A DNA stretch of 37,783 nt from Pseudomonas peli (GCF_900099645.1 NZ_FMTL01000009.1:1-37783), one strand, 5' to 3'. Counted from the stretch's first letter, positions 21,254 through 29,594 are shown. The notes: generated by a model not told the origin, from the sequence alone. Made by a program: numbers and translations.

Positions 21254-23422
21254 ATGAGCAAGCGCACTAACGATGACCCCGCTTCAGAGAACCTGACCGG
21301 CCTCGCACCATCCCCAGCCGATGCCAACCGCTCCGAGCAGGCGGCCGCCGTACTTGCCGAGTTGCCGGGTGAATCGCTGACCACCAACCAAGGGTTGCTG
21401 ATCAGTGACAACCAGAACTCGTTACGCGCCGGTGTGCGCGGCCCGACGCTGCTGGAAGATCACATCCTGCGCGAAAAGATCATGCACTTTGACCATGAAC
21501 GCATCCCCGAGCGCGTGGTGCATGCACGCGGTGCCGGCGCCCATGGCGTGTTTGAGGTGTATGAGTCGATGAGCGGTCTGACCAAAGCCGGGTTTCTGCA
21601 GGACCCCAGCCTGAAAACCCCGGTGTTTGTGCGCTTCTCCACTGTCGCGGGCTCGCGGGGCTCTATGGATACGGCGCGTGACGTGCGCGGCTTCTCGGTG
21701 AGGTTCTACACCGAGGAGGGTAATTTCGACCTGGTCGGCAACAACATGCCGGTGTTCTTTATTCAGGATGCGATCAAGTTTCCCGACCTCATTCATGCCG
21801 TCAAACCTGAGCCGCACAACGAGATACCCCAGGCCTCATCTGCCCACGATACCTTTTGGGACTTTATCTCCATGGTGCCGGAATCCAGCCACACGGTGAT
21901 GTGGCTGATGTCGGACCGCGCCATTCCGCGCAGCTTCGCGATGATGGAAGGCTTCGGCGTACACACTTTCCGGTTTATCGACGCCGCCGGCAGCGCCAGT
22001 TTCGTCAAATTCCACTGGAAGCCTGTGCTCGGCGTGCACTCGCTGGTGTGGGATGAGGCGGTCAAACTGGCGGGTAAAGACGCCGACTTTCACCGCCGCG
22101 ACCTGTGGGAATCCATTGACGAGGGGCGTTATCCCGAGTGGGAGCTGGGCGTGCAGATCGTCGCCGAAGAGGACGAGCATATGTTCGATTTCGACCTGCT
22201 CGATGCCACCAAGCTGATCCCCGAATCCCTGGTGCCGGTGCAGCTGATTGGCAAGCTGACCCTCAATCGCAACCCCGACAACTACTTCGCGGAAACCGAG
22301 CAGGTGGCCTTTCACCCAGGCCATCTGGTGCCGGGTATCGACTTCAGCAACGATCCGCTGCTGCAGGGCCGGCTGTTTTCCTATTCGGATACCCAGTTGT
22401 CGCGCCTTGGTAGCCCGAACTTTCATGAGCTGCCGATCAATCGGCCCATCGCGGCAGTGGCCAACAACCAGCGCGACGGCCATATGCGTCAGGCGATCGT
22501 ACGCGGGCGCGTCAGTTACGAGCCCAATACGCTGGGCGGCGGTTGCCCGATGCAGCGGCCGTGGGAGCAGGGCGGTTTCGTCAGCCATGCCGAGCCCATG
22601 CAAGGTGAAAAAGTCCGGGTGCGCAGCCCCAGCTTTGCCGATCACTTCTCCCAGCCCGGGTTGTTCTGGCGCAGCCAGGCAGACTGGGAGCAGGCGCATA
22701 TCGTCGATGCCTTCTGTTTCGAATTGGGCAAGGTCACGGTGCCTGCCATTCGTGAACGCATGCTGGCCAACCTGACTCAGGTCGACGCTGCTTTGGCTCA
22801 GCGGGTCGCCGATGGCCTGGGCATGTCCGTACCACCGCCGCCGGCTGGCGCAGAAAATCTGCCGCACACTGATAAACCCGCTATGGACGCCGCGCTAAGC
22901 ATGGTCACGACCCGCAAAGGCTCCCTCATCGGGCGTAAGGTAGCGGTACTGGTGGCCAACGATGTTGATGGCACGCCCCTGGAGAGTCTGCGCGTCGCTC
23001 TGACAGCAGCTGGCGCCACGCTGAAAGTGATTGCGCCGCAGCTGGGCGAGATCCGCAGCAGCACGGGGAATCCCCTGAAGGTGGATCACAGCCTGCCAAC
23101 CGTTGGCTCCGTGCAGTTCGATGCCGTCTATGTGCCGGGGGGCGCCAAGAGTGTTGATGCGCTATGCAACAATGCCCACGCCCTGCTGTTCGTCAAAGAG
23201 GCCTATAAACACGGCAAACCCATTGCCGCCACCGACGACGGCGCTATGTTGATCGACAAGGCTGCACACTCCAACGGTAATCAGGGGGGCGCCTTCCAAG
23301 GGCCTGGGGTGATTACGGCATCTGGCAAGATGGTCAATGGCGATTTTGTCGAAAGCTTTCTCGCGGCTATTGCCAAGCATCGAGTGACAGAGCGTCCGGA
23401 TATGGCGGTAATCGTGGCCTGA
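21254..23422 (+). CDS. katE: Catalase HPII (large-subunit clade 2)
   Basis: A 722-residue large-subunit haem catalase that disproportionates hydrogen peroxide. The catalytic His is in ERVVHARGAGAHGVFE, the catalytic Asn in LVGNNMPVFFIQDA, and the proximal haem Tyr in RLFSYSDTQLSRLG. After the catalase barrel and helical domain (to about residue 560) a flavodoxin/class-I-amidotransferase-like C-terminal domain follows (GRKVAVLVANDVDG to the end), as in E. coli HPII (753 aa) and absent from small-subunit catalases. The ATG at 21254 has AGGAG about eight bases upstream; the frame is open back to 21119. Stationary-phase control by RpoS is known for E. coli katE; no promoter could be confirmed here. 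Confidence 0.95.
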   Translation: MSKRTNDDPASENLTGLAPSPADANRSEQAAAVLAELPGESLTTNQGLLISDNQNSLRAGVRGPTLLEDHILREKIMHFDHERIPERVVHARGAGAHGVFEVYESMSGLTKAGFLQDPSLKTPVFVRFSTVAGSRGSMDTARDVRGFSVRFYTEEGNFDLVGNNMPVFFIQDAIKFPDLIHAVKPEPHNEIPQASSAHDTFWDFISMVPESSHTVMWLMSDRAIPRSFAMMEGFGVHTFRFIDAAGSASFVKFHWKPVLGVHSLVWDEAVKLAGKDADFHRRDLWESIDEGRYPEWELGVQIVAEEDEHMFDFDLLDATKLIPESLVPVQLIGKLTLNRNPDNYFAETEQVAFHPGHLVPGIDFSNDPLLQGRLFSYSDTQLSRLGSPNFHELPINRPIAAVANNQRDGHMRQAIVRGRVSYEPNTLGGGCPMQRPWEQGGFVSHAEPMQGEKVRVRSPSFADHFSQPGLFWRSQADWEQAHIVDAFCFELGKVTVPAIRERMLANLTQVDAALAQRVADGLGMSVPPPPAGAENLPHTDKPAMDAALSMVTTRKGSLIGRKVAVLVANDVDGTPLESLRVALTAAGATLKVIAPQLGEIRSSTGNPLKVDHSLPTVGSVQFDAVYVPGGAKSVDALCNNAHALLFVKEAYKHGKPIAATDDGAMLIDKAAHSNGNQGGAFQGPGVITASGKMVNGDFVESFLAAIAKHRVTERPDMAVIVA

Positions 23423-23439
23423 TCAGCCCTGTGGCGGGG

Positions 23440-23470
23440 ATCAACCGGTCGCGCATTGCGACCGGTTGAT
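23440..23470. terminator. Bidirectional hairpin between katE and the ElaB-like gene
   Basis: ATCAACCGGTCGC (23440-23452) pairs perfectly with GCGACCGGTTGAT (23458-23470) across a 5-nt loop. It lies between two convergent genes, 18 bp after katE and 7 bp from the other stop. No strong T run follows on either strand, so termination is likely but not certain. Confidence 0.6.
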
Positions 23471-23476
23471 GGGGTT

Positions 23477-23872
23477 TCAGCCGCGTTTGCTCAGTGCACG
23501 AGCCAGCAGGAAGGCCAGCGCCGCACCGGTGCCTACGGCTTTCCAGGGCTGCTTGTGGACATAACTGTTGGTCGCCGCGGCAGTATGCCGGGCACGCTGC
23601 ATGATGTTGCTCGCGCCAGTCTCCGTGGCGGCTTTGGCCGTGGCGATACGCGCACTCAGCTTGAACTTGGCCTGGGCCAATTCGTCACCCGTCAGCGAAG
23701 TGGCATCTTTGACCAGGTCCTCGATGTCGGCGATAAACGTATGGAACTGCTGCGCAACATCTGCTTCTGGAGGGCTTGTCTCGCCGCGTGCAGCGGGCCC
23801 CGCGACTATAGGACCAACGCCGCCGCCGAGGCTGTTAACCCCGGAATTTCCTTTATGAGTTGGATTGTCCAT
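23477..23872 (-). CDS. ElaB/YqjD-family (DUF883) membrane-anchored protein
   Basis: A 131-residue protein. The central part (about residues 38-85) is a long charged helix (FHTFIADIEDLVKDATSLTGD onward), followed by a C-terminal membrane anchor (KAVGTGAALAFLLARALSKRG). This is the DUF883 layout of ElaB, YqjD and YgaM, which attach to the inner membrane, bind ribosomes in stationary phase and are RpoS-controlled in E. coli. The N-terminal 37 residues are Gly/Pro-rich and variable. AGGAG lies six bases before the ATG. It is convergent with katE, another stationary-phase gene, which fits the stress theme of the block. Confidence 0.88.
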   Translation of the reverse strand: MDNPTHKGNSGVNSLGGGVGPIVAGPAARGETSPPEADVAQQFHTFIADIEDLVKDATSLTGDELAQAKFKLSARIATAKAATETGASNIMQRARHTAAATNSYVHKQPWKAVGTGAALAFLLARALSKRG

Positions 23873-24062
23873 GGTGACTCCTGTTACCGATCCAGCTGTC
23901 GCAAGGCGACGAGTGCGCAGTGGCTCGCAGGCGAGTCCGACTGACGCTGTGAACCCCTAAGCTGGACTCAATGCGCGGGGGCGTCTGTGGGCCAGCAAAC
24001 GGAGTGCAGTAATTCTATAAATTGGCGTTCCACCCAACTTTTTAGCAGCTGATAACCGCATC

Positions 24063-24100
24063 TGGCCGCATTGCGACGGCCTTGCATCGACTGTTGCTGT
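24063..24100 (-). repeat. Palindromic repeat copy C, next to the integrase relic
   Basis: On the minus strand this reads as a diverged version of copy A, with the shared blocks GTCGA, GGCCGTCGC and CGGCCA in the same order and spacing after the recombinase 3' end. One stem arm has decayed (CAGCAACAG against CCGTCGC), so the palindrome is weakened. Confidence 0.6.
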
Positions 24101-24241
24101 GCATGTTCAAATTTCTGTCTGCTCCGCCGCTCCAGGGCATCATCGACCTCGATCCCCAGGTAATGAACGGTGTTTTCCAGCTTCGTATGGCCAAGCAGTT
24201 GAACTGCCTGCAGGTTTTTCCTCCTGCGATAAATCAATGTG
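24101..24241 (-). pseudogene. 3' fragment of a minimal tyrosine recombinase
   Basis: Minus-strand translation gives LIYRRRKNLQAVQLLGHTKL followed by ENTVHYLGIEVDDALE, matching residues 163-199 of the recombinase at 784-1404 with few changes. One Leu codon is missing before the catalytic GHT, Arg188 is His, and everything before the equivalent of residue 162 is gone, including the catalytic Arg, Lys and H-x-x-R box. The end of the gene and the palindrome behind it are kept in the same arrangement as at 1.3-1.45 kb. The open frame reading through it (23968-24720) is chance, since its first part lies antisense to the next gene. It cannot be an active recombinase. Confidence 0.8.
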
Positions 24242-24576
24242 AGTCGTTCCTGGTTTCGAGGACGCCTCTGAACCTCAATAACGGAGAAGCGCCGAGAAAG
24301 CGCGGTTAGAACCGTGCTGACAGGTGCAAAGTTATTGGGCATTGGGGGCTGTTTGTTTGACGGCGAGCGCAAGGGCGGCGGTCGTAATTCGGTGGTGTGC
24401 CGGGTAAAGGCAGCGTTGGGTGCAATGCCGGGCTGTTTATCGGCCTGGAGATGGTTTTCGTTTGTGCGTATGACGTGGGCAATTTCTGCCGGAAACTCGG
24501 CATTTTGTGTAGATAGGTTGGGGCATCGGCACTTCATCGTTATGCTCTGCGCCACAAACAAGCCAGTGGGTGAGTG
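24242..24576. other. Gene-free stretch between the integrase relic and the lipoprotein gene
   Basis: No gene is supported in these 335 bp. A weak promoter for the lipoprotein gene is possible: TTGGGG (24518-24523), a 17-bp spacer and TATGCT (24541-24546). The sequence upstream does not continue the recombinase homology, so the relic's break point is close to 24241. Confidence 0.4.
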
Positions 24577-25266
24577 ATGTTTCAGTCTGTGCGCGTAGTA
24601 AAGCTTCTGCCAGTAGCCCTGTTTTTTCTGCTCGCTGCCTGCGCTGGCGGGCCGCAGCTGCAGCCTGAGACCAAGCGCTTGCCCGAGCGGGTCGAGTTGG
24701 CTGATGTGCCGTTTTTTCAACTCAGTGATGCGCAGGGCGGGCCTTCGGCGTTGGCGGCGTTACTCAATCATCATGGTGTGATCAGTAGCCCCGGCCTGGT
24801 GGATGAGCGCATTCAGCAATTGGCCAAGGGACAAAGCGCACAAGTCGGCCTTGAAGCGGCAGCGCGCTCTTATGATCTGCTGGTCTACCCCTTGCCTGGC
24901 AACCTGGATGCGCTGATGCAGCAAGTGTCGGCAGGGCATCCAGTGCTGGTGATGCAGGATCGTTTATTTGGCGGGCCGGGCGCGCAGTTTGCGCTGTTGG
25001 TTGGCTATGACCAGCGTGAGCGCACACTGGTGCTGCGCTCTGGCAACACCCGGCGTTGGTACACCAGCTTTGCCAGCTTCGACGATGCGTGGGGTGAGGC
25101 GGGGCGCTGGGCTGTATTGGTCATGCCTACCGATCAGTTGCCTGCGCAACCACACAAACAGACGTGGATGGCGGCCGCGCAGGAATTGCAAAAGCAAGGT
25201 CGTGCGACTGCGGCGCAGCGGGCGTTGCGCACGGCGCGTCAGGTCTGGCCGAATACACAGTTGTAA
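24577..25266 (+). CDS. C39-like (PA2778-type) lipoprotein lacking catalytic residues
   Basis: A 229-residue lipoprotein: a hydrophobic signal with lipobox LAAC puts the lipidated Cys at residue 22. The next 150 residues follow the C39-like peptidase fold of the family I recall as PA2778-type: DVPFFQLSDAQGGPSALAAL, LPGNLDALMQQVSAGHPVLV, FALLVGYD and LVLRSGNTRRWYTSF. Active members have Cys in Q-C-G-P and His in H-(Y/F)-A-x-x-V-G-Y-D. Here these are Gly54 and Gln137, so proteolysis is unlikely. A short TPR-like helix pair closes the protein (WMAAAQELQKQGRATAAQRA). A GTG at 24574 is an alternative start. It stands alone, without the usual neighbour, and ends at a strong terminator. Confidence 0.75.
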   Translation: MFQSVRVVKLLPVALFFLLAACAGGPQLQPETKRLPERVELADVPFFQLSDAQGGPSALAALLNHHGVISSPGLVDERIQQLAKGQSAQVGLEAAARSYDLLVYPLPGNLDALMQQVSAGHPVLVMQDRLFGGPGAQFALLVGYDQRERTLVLRSGNTRRWYTSFASFDDAWGEAGRWAVLVMPTDQLPAQPHKQTWMAAAQELQKQGRATAAQRALRTARQVWPNTQL

Positions 25267-25287
25267 AATCGTCGAAAGATAGAATGT

Positions 25288-25320
25288 AAAACGGCACCTC
25301 TTGAGGTGCCGTTTCTGTTT
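25288..25320. terminator. Bidirectional rho-independent terminator
   Basis: ACGGCACCTC (25291-25300) and GAGGTGCCGT (25303-25312) form a stem of at least eight pairs, preceded by AAAA and followed by TTTCTGTTT. It sits between the convergent lipoprotein and oxidase genes and has a T run on both strands. Confidence 0.85.
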
Positions 25321-25332
25321 GCGGGCTGTGCT

Positions 25333-26616
25333 TTAGACGCCCAGTTTGTCACGCAGGGTGTAGTACCAGGCACCCAGAGCGCTGAATGGCACTTGGAACA
25401 GGCGGCCGCCGGGGAAGGGGTAATGCGGCAGATCGGCGAAGGCGTCGAAGCGTTCTGCTTGGCCGCGCAGGGCTTCAGCCAGCACTTTGCCGGCTAAGTG
25501 GGTGTAGGTCACGCCGTGGCCGCTGCAGCCCTGCGAGTAGTAGATGTTGTCGCCCAGGCGGCCGACCTGCGGCAGGCGCGACAAGGTCAGCAGGAAGTTG
25601 CCGGTCCAGGCGTAGTCGATCTTCACATCCTTCAGCTGTGGGAAGGCTTTAAGCATTTTCGGGCGAATAATCGCCTCGATGTTCGCCGGATCGCGTGCGC
25701 CGTAGACCACGCCGCCGCCGAAGATCAGGCGCTTGTCGCTGGTCAGGCGGTAGTAGTCGAGCAGGTAGTTGCAATCTTCGACGCAGTAATCCTGCGGCAG
25801 CAAGCTTTTCGCCAGTTCAGCAGACAGGGGTTCGGTGGTGATCACCTGGGTACCGCACGGCATCGACTTGGCCGACAGCTCCGGAATCAGGTTGCCCAGA
25901 TAGGCGTTACCGGCGACGACCACGAACTTGGCTTTGATCCGGCCGTTAGGCGTGTGCACTACAGGGTTGGCGCCGCGGTCAATGCGGATAGCGGGGGATT
26001 GTTCATAGATCACGCCGCCCAGCGACTCAACTGCAGCCGCTTCACCCAGGGCCAGATTGAGCGGGTGTATGTGGCCGCCACTCATGTCGAGCATGCCGCC
26101 GACATAGGCGTCGCTGTCCACCACTTCACGAATGCGCTTGGCGTCCATCAGTTCCAACTGAGTATGGCCGTAGCGTTCCCAAAGCTTTTTCTGCGATTCC
26201 AGGTGTTTCATGTGCTTTGGGGTGTTAGCAGCGAAGACGCCACCGTCCTTGAGGTCGCACTGGATGTTGTACTTGGCGATGCGTTCGCGAATGATGCGGC
26301 CGCCTTCGAACGCCATATCGCCCAGCAGTTTCGCCTGCTTGGGGCCGACACTGCGTTCGATCACGTCGATATCGCGGCTGTAGCTGTTAACGATCTGTCC
26401 GCCATTACGACCCGATGCGCCAAAACCGACCTTGGCTGCCTCGACGATGCTGACCTTGAAGCCACTCTCAAGCAGGGCGATGGCGGTGGATAGACCGGTG
26501 TAGCCCGCGCCGACGATGCACACGTCAGTCTCGACTTCACCATTCAATTCTGGGCGCTCCGGTACCGGATTGGCGGAGGCCGCGTAATAGGATTGTGGAT
26601 AAGCTGTGTGCGCCAT
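25333..26616 (-). CDS. puuB: Gamma-glutamylputrescine oxidase-type FAD oxidoreductase
   Basis: A 427-residue FAD-dependent amine oxidase of the DAO family. The dinucleotide-binding fold begins with VCIVGAGYTGLSTAIALLES, followed by GFGASGRNGGQIVNSYSRDID, SGGHIHPLNLALGEA, SMPCGTQVITTEPLS, CVEDCNYLLDYYRLT and LPHYPFPGGR, all nearly unchanged from E. coli PuuB. PuuB oxidises gamma-glutamylputrescine to the aldehyde in putrescine breakdown; Pseudomonas has several paralogues (PauB) for different polyamines, and which one this is cannot be told. No glutamylpolyamine synthetase or aldehyde dehydrogenase gene is adjacent. AGAGG precedes the ATG by seven bases. Confidence 0.88.
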   Translation of the reverse strand: MAHTAYPQSYYAASANPVPERPELNGEVETDVCIVGAGYTGLSTAIALLESGFKVSIVEAAKVGFGASGRNGGQIVNSYSRDIDVIERSVGPKQAKLLGDMAFEGGRIIRERIAKYNIQCDLKDGGVFAANTPKHMKHLESQKKLWERYGHTQLELMDAKRIREVVDSDAYVGGMLDMSGGHIHPLNLALGEAAAVESLGGVIYEQSPAIRIDRGANPVVHTPNGRIKAKFVVVAGNAYLGNLIPELSAKSMPCGTQVITTEPLSAELAKSLLPQDYCVEDCNYLLDYYRLTSDKRLIFGGGVVYGARDPANIEAIIRPKMLKAFPQLKDVKIDYAWTGNFLLTLSRLPQVGRLGDNIYYSQGCSGHGVTYTHLAGKVLAEALRGQAERFDAFADLPHYPFPGGRLFQVPFSALGAWYYTLRDKLGV

Positions 26617-26761
26617 TTTGCAACCTCTGTTCTTTATTTTTTACGAATGGGCAGATGCTACCTGAGTTGAAAATGCCCGGCTAGTGGCCTGTGCGAAATA
26701 TTAAACGCGCTGTAGAACAGTAAAAAATTCAGTTATTCAGACAGTTAGCGTAAAAAATAGG

Positions 26762-26789
26762 TTGACAGTTTTTTGCGCGGCCGTAGAAT
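26762..26789 (+). promoter_or_regulatory. Promoter of tRNA-Val
   Basis: TTGACA (26762-26767) and TAGAAT (26784-26789) are separated by 16 bp, with a GCGC discriminator 13 bp before the tRNA. It matches the rRNA promoters at the right end in spacing, -10 and discriminator, as expected for stringently controlled stable RNA genes. Confidence 0.85.
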
Positions 26790-26802
26790 GCGCACCCATC
26801 GT

Positions 26803-26879
26803 AGGCACGTAGCTCAGTTGGTTAGAGCACCACCTTGACATGGTGGGGGTCGTTGGTTCGAGTCCAATCGTGCCTACCA
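26803..26879 (+). tRNA. tRNA-Val(GAC)
   Basis: A complete 77-nt cloverleaf. The acceptor stem AGGCACG (26803-26809) pairs with CGTGCCT (26869-26875), then ACCA is encoded. The anticodon stem CCACC/GGTGG encloses TTGACAT, giving anticodon GAC (26837-26839), and GGTTCGAGTCC forms the T arm. Apart from the acceptor stem it is close to E. coli valV/valW as recalled. Confidence 0.95.
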
Positions 26880-26889
26880 AATTTGGTAG

Positions 26890-26918
26890 AAAAAGGGTCG
26901 CTTAGGCGGCCCTTTTTT
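26890..26918 (+). terminator. Terminator after tRNA-Val
   Basis: AAAAAGGG-T-CGC and GCG-G-CCCTTTTTT form a stem with one mismatch and a short loop, ending in six T. It starts 11 bp after the tRNA. Confidence 0.85.
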
Positions 26919-27120
26919 ATTGGGTTCTTGCCAGCAAGCGCGGCTTTCTGCAAGCATCCGTGCGGTTAATCGTTGTTTCAAACCTCCAGTGACCCCGGTT
27001 CGGTTTTGGTTGGCTGAAAAGCTCCTGCCATTGTAAGGCAGGTTTACCGCCGCATCGCTTACTGGCTCATCCCAACCCATGTGGCCTTTGGTAGAGGTCA
27101 CCACTAGGAGAGGAGGCGCC

Positions 27121-29043
27121 ATGCCCATCATTACTCTTCCCGACGGCAGTCAGCGTTCGTTCGATCACCCGGTATCCGTACTCGAGGTGGCGCAATCTAT
27201 TGGTGCTGGCCTGGCTAAGGCCACGGTAGCTGGCAAGGTCAATGGCAAGTTGGTTGATGCCTGTGATCTGATTGATAGCGACGCAACTCTGCAAATCATT
27301 ACGCCAAAAGATCAGGAAGGCCTGGAAATCATTCGCCACTCCTGTGCGCATTTGATTGGTCATGCGGTCAAGCAGCTGTTTCCTGCTGCCAAGATGGTGA
27401 TCGGTCCGGTCATTGACGAAGGTTTCTACTACGACATCGCCTCTGAGCGTCCTTTTACTCTAGATGATGTGGCGGCAATCGAGCAGCGCATGCAGCAGCT
27501 GATCGAGAAGGACTACGACGTCATTAAGAAAGTGACGCCACGCGCTGAAGTTATTGATGTCTTCACCGCTCGTGGTGAAGAGTACAAGTTGCGTCTGGTT
27601 GAAGACATGCCGGACGAGCAGGCCATGGGTCTGTACTACCACGAAGAATACGTCGACATGTGCCGTGGCCCGCATGTGCCGAATACGCGCTTCCTCAAAG
27701 CGTTTAAACTGACCAAGTTGTCCGGTGCCTACTGGCGCGGCGATGCCAAGAACGAGCAGTTACAGCGCGTGTATGGCACGGCTTGGGCTGATAAGAAGCA
27801 GTTGGCGGCTTATATCCAGCGTATCGAAGAGGCCGAGAAGCGCGACCATCGCAAGATCGGTAAGCGCCTCGACTTGTTCCATACCCAGGAAGAAGCGCCG
27901 GGCATGGTGTTCTGGCACCCCAATGGCTGGACTATCTATCAGGTACTTGAGCAGTACATGCGTGGTGTGCAGCGCGAGAATGGCTATCAGGAAGTGCGCA
28001 CGCCGCAGGTGGTTGATCGTGTGCTGTGGGAGAAATCCGGGCACTGGGGCAATTACGCTGACAACATGTTCACCACTCAGTCGGAAAGTCGCGATTACGC
28101 AATTAAGCCGATGAACTGCCCGTGCCACGTGCAGATATTCAATCAGGGGCTCAAGAGCTACCGTGAGCTGCCGCTGCGTCTTGCTGAGTTTGGCTCCTGT
28201 CATCGTAATGAAGCCTCCGGCGCCCTGCATGGCATCATGCGCGTGCGTGGCTTTACGCAGGATGATGCGCATATCTTCTGTACAGAAGAGCAGGTCAAGA
28301 AGGAGGCGGCGGATTTCATCAAGCTGACCTTGCAGGTGTACGCGGACTTCGGCTTCAGCGACGTCAAGATGAAGCTCTCCACGCGCCCAGCCAAGCGTGT
28401 GGGTGATGATGCGTTCTGGGATCGCGCCGAAGAGGCGCTGGCCAATGCGCTGAATGAAGCCGGCCTGCCTTGGGAGTACCTGCCGGGCGAGGGTGCGTTC
28501 TACGGTCCGAAGATCGAGTTCACGCTGCTTGATTGCCTTGGTCGCGCTTGGCAGTGCGGTACGCTGCAGTACGATCCGAATATGCCGCAGCGCCTAGAAG
28601 CGAGCTACGTTTCCGAAGACAACAGCCGTAAAGTGCCGGTTATGTTGCACCGGGCGATTCTCGGTTCGTTCGAGCGATTCATCGGGATTTTGATCGAGCA
28701 CTACGAAGGGGCGTTCCCGGCTTGGCTGGCGCCGACTCAGGCTGTGGTGATGAATATCACGGATAAACAGGCCGATTTTGCCCTCGAAGTAGAAAAAACG
28801 CTCAATCAAAGCGGATTTCGTGCCAAGTCTGACTTGAGGAACGAGAAGATAGGCTTTAAAATCCGCGAGCATACTTTGCTCAAGGTTCCCTATCTCTTGG
28901 TTATCGGAGATCGGGAGGTTGAGACGAAAACTGTCGCCGTGCGTACCCGTGAAGGTGCTGATCTGGGCTCAATGCCCGTCACTCAATTCGCTGAATTTCT
29001 TGCGCAGGCGGTTTCCCGGCGTGGTCGCCAAGATTTGGAGTAA
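27121..29043 (+). CDS. thrS: Threonyl-tRNA synthetase
   Basis: A 640-residue class II synthetase that charges tRNA-Thr. It has an N-terminal TGS domain (residues 1-61), the editing domain with the HEEYVDMCRGPHV region (about 180), and the catalytic core with motif 2 (CHRNEASGALHGIMRVRGFT) and motif 3 (HRAILGSFERFIGILIEHY); the zinc ligands are Cys in NCPCHV, His in QDDAHIF and His in MLHRAI. A C-terminal anticodon-binding domain follows. Length equals P. aeruginosa ThrS as recalled. The ATG at 27121 has GGAGG six bases upstream; the frame is open from 27079 but lacks a start with a ribosome site. It opens the conserved thrS-infC-rpmI-rplT-pheST-ihfA cluster. Confidence 0.97.
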   Translation: MPIITLPDGSQRSFDHPVSVLEVAQSIGAGLAKATVAGKVNGKLVDACDLIDSDATLQIITPKDQEGLEIIRHSCAHLIGHAVKQLFPAAKMVIGPVIDEGFYYDIASERPFTLDDVAAIEQRMQQLIEKDYDVIKKVTPRAEVIDVFTARGEEYKLRLVEDMPDEQAMGLYYHEEYVDMCRGPHVPNTRFLKAFKLTKLSGAYWRGDAKNEQLQRVYGTAWADKKQLAAYIQRIEEAEKRDHRKIGKRLDLFHTQEEAPGMVFWHPNGWTIYQVLEQYMRGVQRENGYQEVRTPQVVDRVLWEKSGHWGNYADNMFTTQSESRDYAIKPMNCPCHVQIFNQGLKSYRELPLRLAEFGSCHRNEASGALHGIMRVRGFTQDDAHIFCTEEQVKKEAADFIKLTLQVYADFGFSDVKMKLSTRPAKRVGDDAFWDRAEEALANALNEAGLPWEYLPGEGAFYGPKIEFTLLDCLGRAWQCGTLQYDPNMPQRLEASYVSEDNSRKVPVMLHRAILGSFERFIGILIEHYEGAFPAWLAPTQAVVMNITDKQADFALEVEKTLNQSGFRAKSDLRNEKIGFKIREHTLLKVPYLLVIGDREVETKTVAVRTREGADLGSMPVTQFAEFLAQAVSRRGRQDLE

Positions 29044-29048
29044 TCATT

Positions 29049-29594
29049 ATTAAGCGTGAAATGAGACAAGATAAACGAGCTGCACCGAAGGCCCCGATCA
29101 ACGAGAATATCTCGGCACGCGAGGTTCGGTTAATTGGCGCTGAAGGTGAGCAGCTTGGGATTGTGTCAATTGAAGACGCGCTTCTTAAGGCCGAAGAGGC
29201 CAAGCTGGATCTGGTAGAGATTTCTGCCGATGCAGTGCCACCTGTTTGCAAGCTGATGGACTACGGCAAATCGATCTTCGAAAAGAAGAAGCAGATTGCT
29301 GCTGCAAAGAAAAACCAGAAGCAGATTCAGGTTAAAGAAATTAAGTTTCGTCCAGGGACGGAGGAAGGGGATTACCAGGTAAAACTACGCAACCTGGTAC
29401 GTTTCCTTAGTGATGGGGACAGGGCCAAGGTATCGCTTCGATTCCGCGGTCGTGAGATGGCGCATCAGGAGCTGGGCATGGAGTTGTTAAAGCGGGTTGA
29501 AGGTGACCTTGCTGAATACGGCACCGTTGAACAGCATCCAAAGATGGAAGGACGCCAGCTGATAATGGTCATCGCCCCCAAAAAGAAGAAATAA
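29049..29594 (+). CDS. infC: Translation initiation factor IF-3, ATT start
   Basis: A product of about 181 residues that binds the 30S subunit and proofreads start-codon choice. The N-domain contains PINENISAREVRLIG and the C-domain VKEIKFRPGTEEGDYQVKL, SLRFRGREMAHQELG and VIAPKKKK. The start is most likely ATT at 29049: it is eight bases after GGAG at 29037-29040 and adds the usual I/M-K-R-E before MRQDKR. The ATG at 29061 is 20 bases from that site, too far. A rare AUU-type start allows IF-3 to repress its own synthesis in E. coli. The ribosome site lies in the last codons of thrS. IF-3 identity is certain; the exact start is inferred. Confidence 0.93.
   Translation: MKREMRQDKRAAPKAPINENISAREVRLIGAEGEQLGIVSIEDALLKAEEAKLDLVEISADAVPPVCKLMDYGKSIFEKKKQIAAAKKNQKQIQVKEIKFRPGTEEGDYQVKLRNLVRFLSDGDRAKVSLRFRGREMAHQELGMELLKRVEGDLAEYGTVEQHPKMEGRQLIMVIAPKKKK

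Noticed and set aside
21836..22867. Long minus-strand frame over katE
   Set aside because: Antisense shadow with no domain; katE itself is unambiguous.
23968..24720. A 250-codon minus-strand frame as a full gene
   Set aside because: Its first part is antisense to the lipoprotein signal region and its middle is non-coding; only 24101-24241 shows homology, to a truncated recombinase. It is read as a relic, not a gene.
25498..26493. Long plus-strand frame over puuB
   Set aside because: Antisense to a strongly conserved oxidase; no supporting start signal.
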